Assembly: GCA_016219235.1 (NCBI GenBank)
Contig: JACRBO010000334.1
Location: 1 to 7,389, forward strand
Reading direction: 5' to 3'
DNA: 7,389 bases
Origin: Chloroflexota bacterium
Lineage (GTDB): Bacteria; Chloroflexota; Anaerolineae; Fen-1058
Positions 5,816 to 7,389 of this stretch are shown here, in pieces; the stretch's first letter is position 1, and each line of letters starts with the position of its first letter. The notes below the pieces were generated by a model. That model saw only the letters and a program-made list of their open reading frames with translations. It searched no databases and was not told where the DNA came from. The position numbers were made by a program, and so were the translations under genes.

Positions 5816-6018
5816 ACGTTCGAGCGGCACATCGTCAAACCACGCACAAGACGTCTGCCCTGGCAGACGCCCGCCGCCACCAGCACTTGCACGCTGTAAC
5901 AGATCGAGGCAACAGGCTTGTTCTCGGCAAAGTCGTGGCGCTGCAACCGCAGCGCGGCGCAGCAGTCGCCAGCCTGTTGAGAAACAGCACGGACACCAGG
6001 CAAAAAACTCGCCGCCAG
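5816..6018 (-). pseudogene. Decayed DJ-1/PfpI-family fragment
   Basis: Translated on the minus strand, this spacer gives a stretch matching the nucleophile-elbow region of DJ-1/PfpI (ThiJ) proteins: RHDFAENKPVASICYSVQVLVA, then AGVCQGRRL (about 5937-5850). Relatives read HFxExNKPVAAICHGxQxLxxAGVLxGRR. Upstream, FLPGVRA (about 6006-5986) keeps the spacing of the family's PGGRA turn. The cysteine is kept (codon 5899-5901) but the following His-Gly has become Tyr-Ser. The part after GRRL is poorly conserved. The N-terminal half is absent, and the C-terminal third would lie inside the permease gene. So it looks like a gene remnant cut at both ends, not a working enzyme. The assignment is by eye from motif memory; the frame is open but shows no own start with an RBS. 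Confidence 0.5.
5852..5869. terminator. Perfect 8-bp hairpin after the permease gene
   Basis: CGTCTGCC (5852-5859) and GGCAGACG (5862-5869) are separated by only two bases, 36 nt after the permease stop. No T-run follows on the plus strand, so it is at most a weak or factor-assisted terminator or a 3'-end stabiliser. It also falls within the DJ-1/PfpI-like fragment. Confidence 0.4.
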
Positions 6019-6056
6019 ACACTTAGAGTGTGAAGCCGTACCGAGAACAACCACCG

Positions 6057-6082
6057 CTTTCGAAAGTGAAATAGGGTATAAT
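6057..6082 (+). promoter_or_regulatory. Promoter of the hydrolase gene with palindrome at the -35 position
   Basis: A perfect -10 TATAAT lies at 6077-6082, about 34 nt before GTG 6116. The place of the -35 box is taken by a perfect 10-bp palindrome, CTTTCGAAAG (6057-6066), instead of a TTGACA-like hexamer. A regulator bound there could activate or block the promoter. Confidence 0.5.
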
Positions 6083-6115
6083 CCCCGCGTCATTGCTACT
6101 CAAGACTGCCATCAT

Positions 6116-7138
6116 GTGAGCGCAATTATGAGTCTCCGTCAACAGCGTCAACTTTTGTTGGGAATCGTAGCGGGTGCGGCAGCAAGCGCATTCACGCTCT
6201 GGGCGCGGCGCGGGCAGGCCACGCGAGCCGGTCTGGCCGATCAAATTGAAGAGGTCACGCGCCAGAACATTCAACAATTGGGCGTAGCGGCTGAGTCGCG
6301 CTTTATCAGCGTCAACGGCTTGCAGTTGCATACCGTGATCGCCGGGCCGCGTGACGGACAGCTCATCGTCTTGCTACACGGCTTCCCAGAGAACTGGGGG
6401 GCATGGCGACGTTCCATCAAGCCCCTGGTCGAGGCCGGTTTCCGCGTGGTTGTGCCCGATCAGCGTGGCTATAACCTCAGCGACAAACCGGTTGGGGTGC
6501 ACAACTATCGACTTGAGGCGTTAGCCTCGGATGTTCGGGAGTTAATCCGAACCTTCGGGCGAGAGCAAGCCATCATCGTCGGGCACGATTGGGGCGGTGG
6601 CGTGGCATGGCAGCTGGCCATGGACCAGCCGGAAGTTGTCGAAAAGTTGATCGTCATCAACGCGCCGCATCCAGCCGCGTTCCGGCGCGAGCTGCGCGAG
6701 AATCCGGCCCAACAGCAAAAATCATGGTACATGGCGGCTTTTCAACTACCGTGGCTGCCAGAGCTGCTGTTAGGCCAGTCACCACTGGCCAGCGCCGACC
6801 GATTCTTTCGCAAAAGCGCCGTTAGTCAAGAAGCATATTCCAGCTACGATCTACATGGGCTGGCCGTGTCCATGTCACAGCCCGGCGCTTTGACCGCCAT
6901 GCTCAATTGGTACCGGGCCTCATTCCGCGATCGGTCGGCAGCCTGGACCCGCCGAATCGACACGCCAACCTTGCTCATCTGGGCCGAACAAGATGTCGCG
7001 CTCGGCAAGTCACTGACGTATAGCCTCGATCAGTGGGTGACGAACTTGAAAATTCACTACGTGGCACATTGCGGTCATTGGGCGCCGATCGAAGCGCCGG
7101 ACGAAGTGAACGCGCAACTTCTTGAGTTTATCAAGTAG
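6116..7138 (+). CDS. Membrane-anchored alpha/beta hydrolase, epoxide-hydrolase type
   Basis: A 340-residue enzyme. Residues 13-29 form a hydrophobic segment (LLLGIVAGAAASAFTLW) followed by RR, a likely N-terminal anchor or uncleaved signal. The alpha/beta-hydrolase domain starts near residue 60. It shows HGFPENW (88-94, oxyanion region), DQRGYNLSDKP (115-125), nucleophile motif GHDWGG with Asp158, NAPHP (182-186), charge-relay Asp293 in AEQDVALG and His321 in CGHW. Asp as nucleophile with HGFP and NAPHP is typical of epoxide hydrolases; haloalkane dehalogenases also use Asp but differ around it. Cap tyrosines Tyr205 and Tyr266 could activate the epoxide. Reaction expected: epoxide to diol; natural substrate unknown. 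The start is uncertain: GTG 6116 or ATG 6128 (codon 5), neither with a strong SD. It appears to be a single-gene transcript from the TATAAT at 6077 to the terminator at 7169. Confidence 0.88.
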   Translation: MSAIMSLRQQRQLLLGIVAGAAASAFTLWARRGQATRAGLADQIEEVTRQNIQQLGVAAESRFISVNGLQLHTVIAGPRDGQLIVLLHGFPENWGAWRRSIKPLVEAGFRVVVPDQRGYNLSDKPVGVHNYRLEALASDVRELIRTFGREQAIIVGHDWGGGVAWQLAMDQPEVVEKLIVINAPHPAAFRRELRENPAQQQKSWYMAAFQLPWLPELLLGQSPLASADRFFRKSAVSQEAYSSYDLHGLAVSMSQPGALTAMLNWYRASFRDRSAAWTRRIDTPTLLIWAEQDVALGKSLTYSLDQWVTNLKIHYVAHCGHWAPIEAPDEVNAQLLEFIK

Positions 7139-7141
7139 ATT

Positions 7142-7245
7142 GGGAAACAAGTAGATAAGTAGACAAGGAAAGACCCCTCAAGTGACTGCCCATGAAGGGT
7201 CTTTTGTTTCCTTGTTTCCTTGTTTCCTTGCCTACTTGTCTACTT
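7142..7245. repeat. Period-8 repeat hairpin around the terminator
   Basis: The right side (7206-7245) is five 8-nt units: GTTTCCTT three times, GCCTACTT, GTCTACTT. The left side (7142-7171) is the mirror series ending AAGTAGAT, AAGTAGAC, AAGGAAA. Segments 7149-7171 and 7223-7245 are inverted copies over 23 nt, with one mismatch and one G-U position. The right arm carries two extra GTTTCCTT copies between the terminator stem and the matching arm. Confidence 0.75.
7169..7212. terminator. Bidirectional intrinsic terminator
   Basis: The stem AAAGACCC (7169-7176) / GGGTCTTT (7197-7204) has a 20-nt internal loop and is followed by the T-rich CTTTTGTTTCCTT. On the minus strand the same stem ends in TTTCCTTG. 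It lies between two converging genes, the hydrolase (stop 7138) and the biotinyl protein (stop 7250), so it likely ends both transcripts. Confidence 0.8.
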
Positions 7246-7249
7246 CCCC

Positions 7250-7389
7250 TCATACAATCTCAATCAACACTTCATTCAACTTCACATTCTGCCCTGCGCT
7301 AACATTGAGGTGTGAGACTGTGCCCGTGCGCGGCGCGCGAATCTCGTTCTCCATCTTCATCGCTTCGAGGATCAACAACGGATCGCCCG
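7250..7389 (-). CDS. Biotinyl domain, C-terminal end of a biotin carboxyl carrier protein
   Basis: The last 45 residues of a minus-strand protein whose start lies beyond the right edge. It reads GDPLLILEAMKMENEI, then RAPRTGTVSHLNVSAGQNV and KLNEVLIEIV, then TGA (7250-7252). EAMKMENEI is the biotin-attachment motif, with the lysine between the two methionines as acceptor, and the rest completes the hammerhead beta-barrel. Biotinyl domains carry CO2 between the carboxylase and carboxyltransferase sites. The ending fits a free-standing carrier subunit (acyl-CoA carboxylase or decarboxylase type) or the tail of a larger carboxylase subunit. Which enzyme it serves cannot be told from this fragment. 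Confidence 0.9.
   Translation of the reverse strand, partial: GDPLLILEAMKMENEIRAPRTGTVSHLNVSAGQNVKLNEVLIEIV

Noticed and set aside
5420..6022. Long minus-strand frame across the permease 3' half and the spacer
   Set aside because: Mostly antisense to the permease, His/Arg/Gln-rich low-complexity product; a different frame carries the DJ-1/PfpI similarity.
5918..6050. Perfect 10-bp inverted repeat TTGTTCTCGG / CCGAGAACAA, 113 nt apart
   Set aside because: Far apart, no flanking similarity, and one copy falls in the DJ-1/PfpI-like frame; chance is likely.

Overview
The window reads as ordinary chromosomal DNA of a moderately GC-rich bacterium. No tRNA, rRNA, CRISPR array, insertion sequence or phage gene is visible. 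Clean -10 boxes (TATAAT) precede several genes, and intergenic spaces hold short-period tandem repeats folded into long hairpins. Together with the gene mix (LarBCE, DeoR/rhamnulokinase, a biotinyl carrier protein, an epoxide-hydrolase-like enzyme), this makes me lean towards Chloroflexota. That is an impression from gene content and sequence texture, not a proven placement.

Layout, left to right. (1) 1-1385, minus strand: a DeoR-type regulator followed by the N-terminal third of a rhamnulokinase that runs off the left edge. The regulator has a near-consensus sigma-70 promoter with repeat-type candidate operators. The gap between the two genes holds a period-7 repeat hairpin. (2) 1665-1949, plus strand: a small membrane protein with a perfect Shine-Dalgarno. 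(3) 2066-4777, minus strand: a tight, overlapping larE-larB-larC operon that makes the nickel-pincer nucleotide (NPN) cofactor of LarA-type racemases and epimerases. No larA is in the window. (4) 4778-5035: a divergent control region with a nested palindrome. (5) 5036-5815, plus strand: a TSUP-family (TauE/SafE-like) membrane permease. (6) 5816-6115: a spacer that appears to hold a decayed DJ-1/PfpI fragment on the minus strand, then the promoter of the next gene. (7) 6116-7138, plus strand: an alpha/beta hydrolase of epoxide-hydrolase type with an N-terminal membrane anchor. (8) 7142-7245: a bidirectional terminator inside a period-8 repeat hairpin. (9) 7250-7389, minus strand: the C-terminal biotinyl domain of a carboxylase subunit, running off the right edge.

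How the genes work together. LarB carboxylates and hydrolyses nicotinic acid adenine dinucleotide, LarE thiolates the product twice, and LarC inserts nickel. All three steps are encoded in biosynthetic order with 10-11 nt overlaps. LarE is the three-cysteine form (CxxC plus one Cys), expected to use an iron-sulfur cluster rather than sacrifice its own cysteine. The divergent TSUP permease could move a sulfur compound or an organic acid related to this pathway, but only its position suggests so. The DeoR/RhaB pair points to deoxy-sugar use under a local repressor.

I did not find a clearly new multi-gene system. The most unusual items are the two intergenic hairpins built from short-period repeats, the palindrome-rich control regions, the DJ-1/PfpI remnant and the cofactor operon whose client enzyme is not visible.
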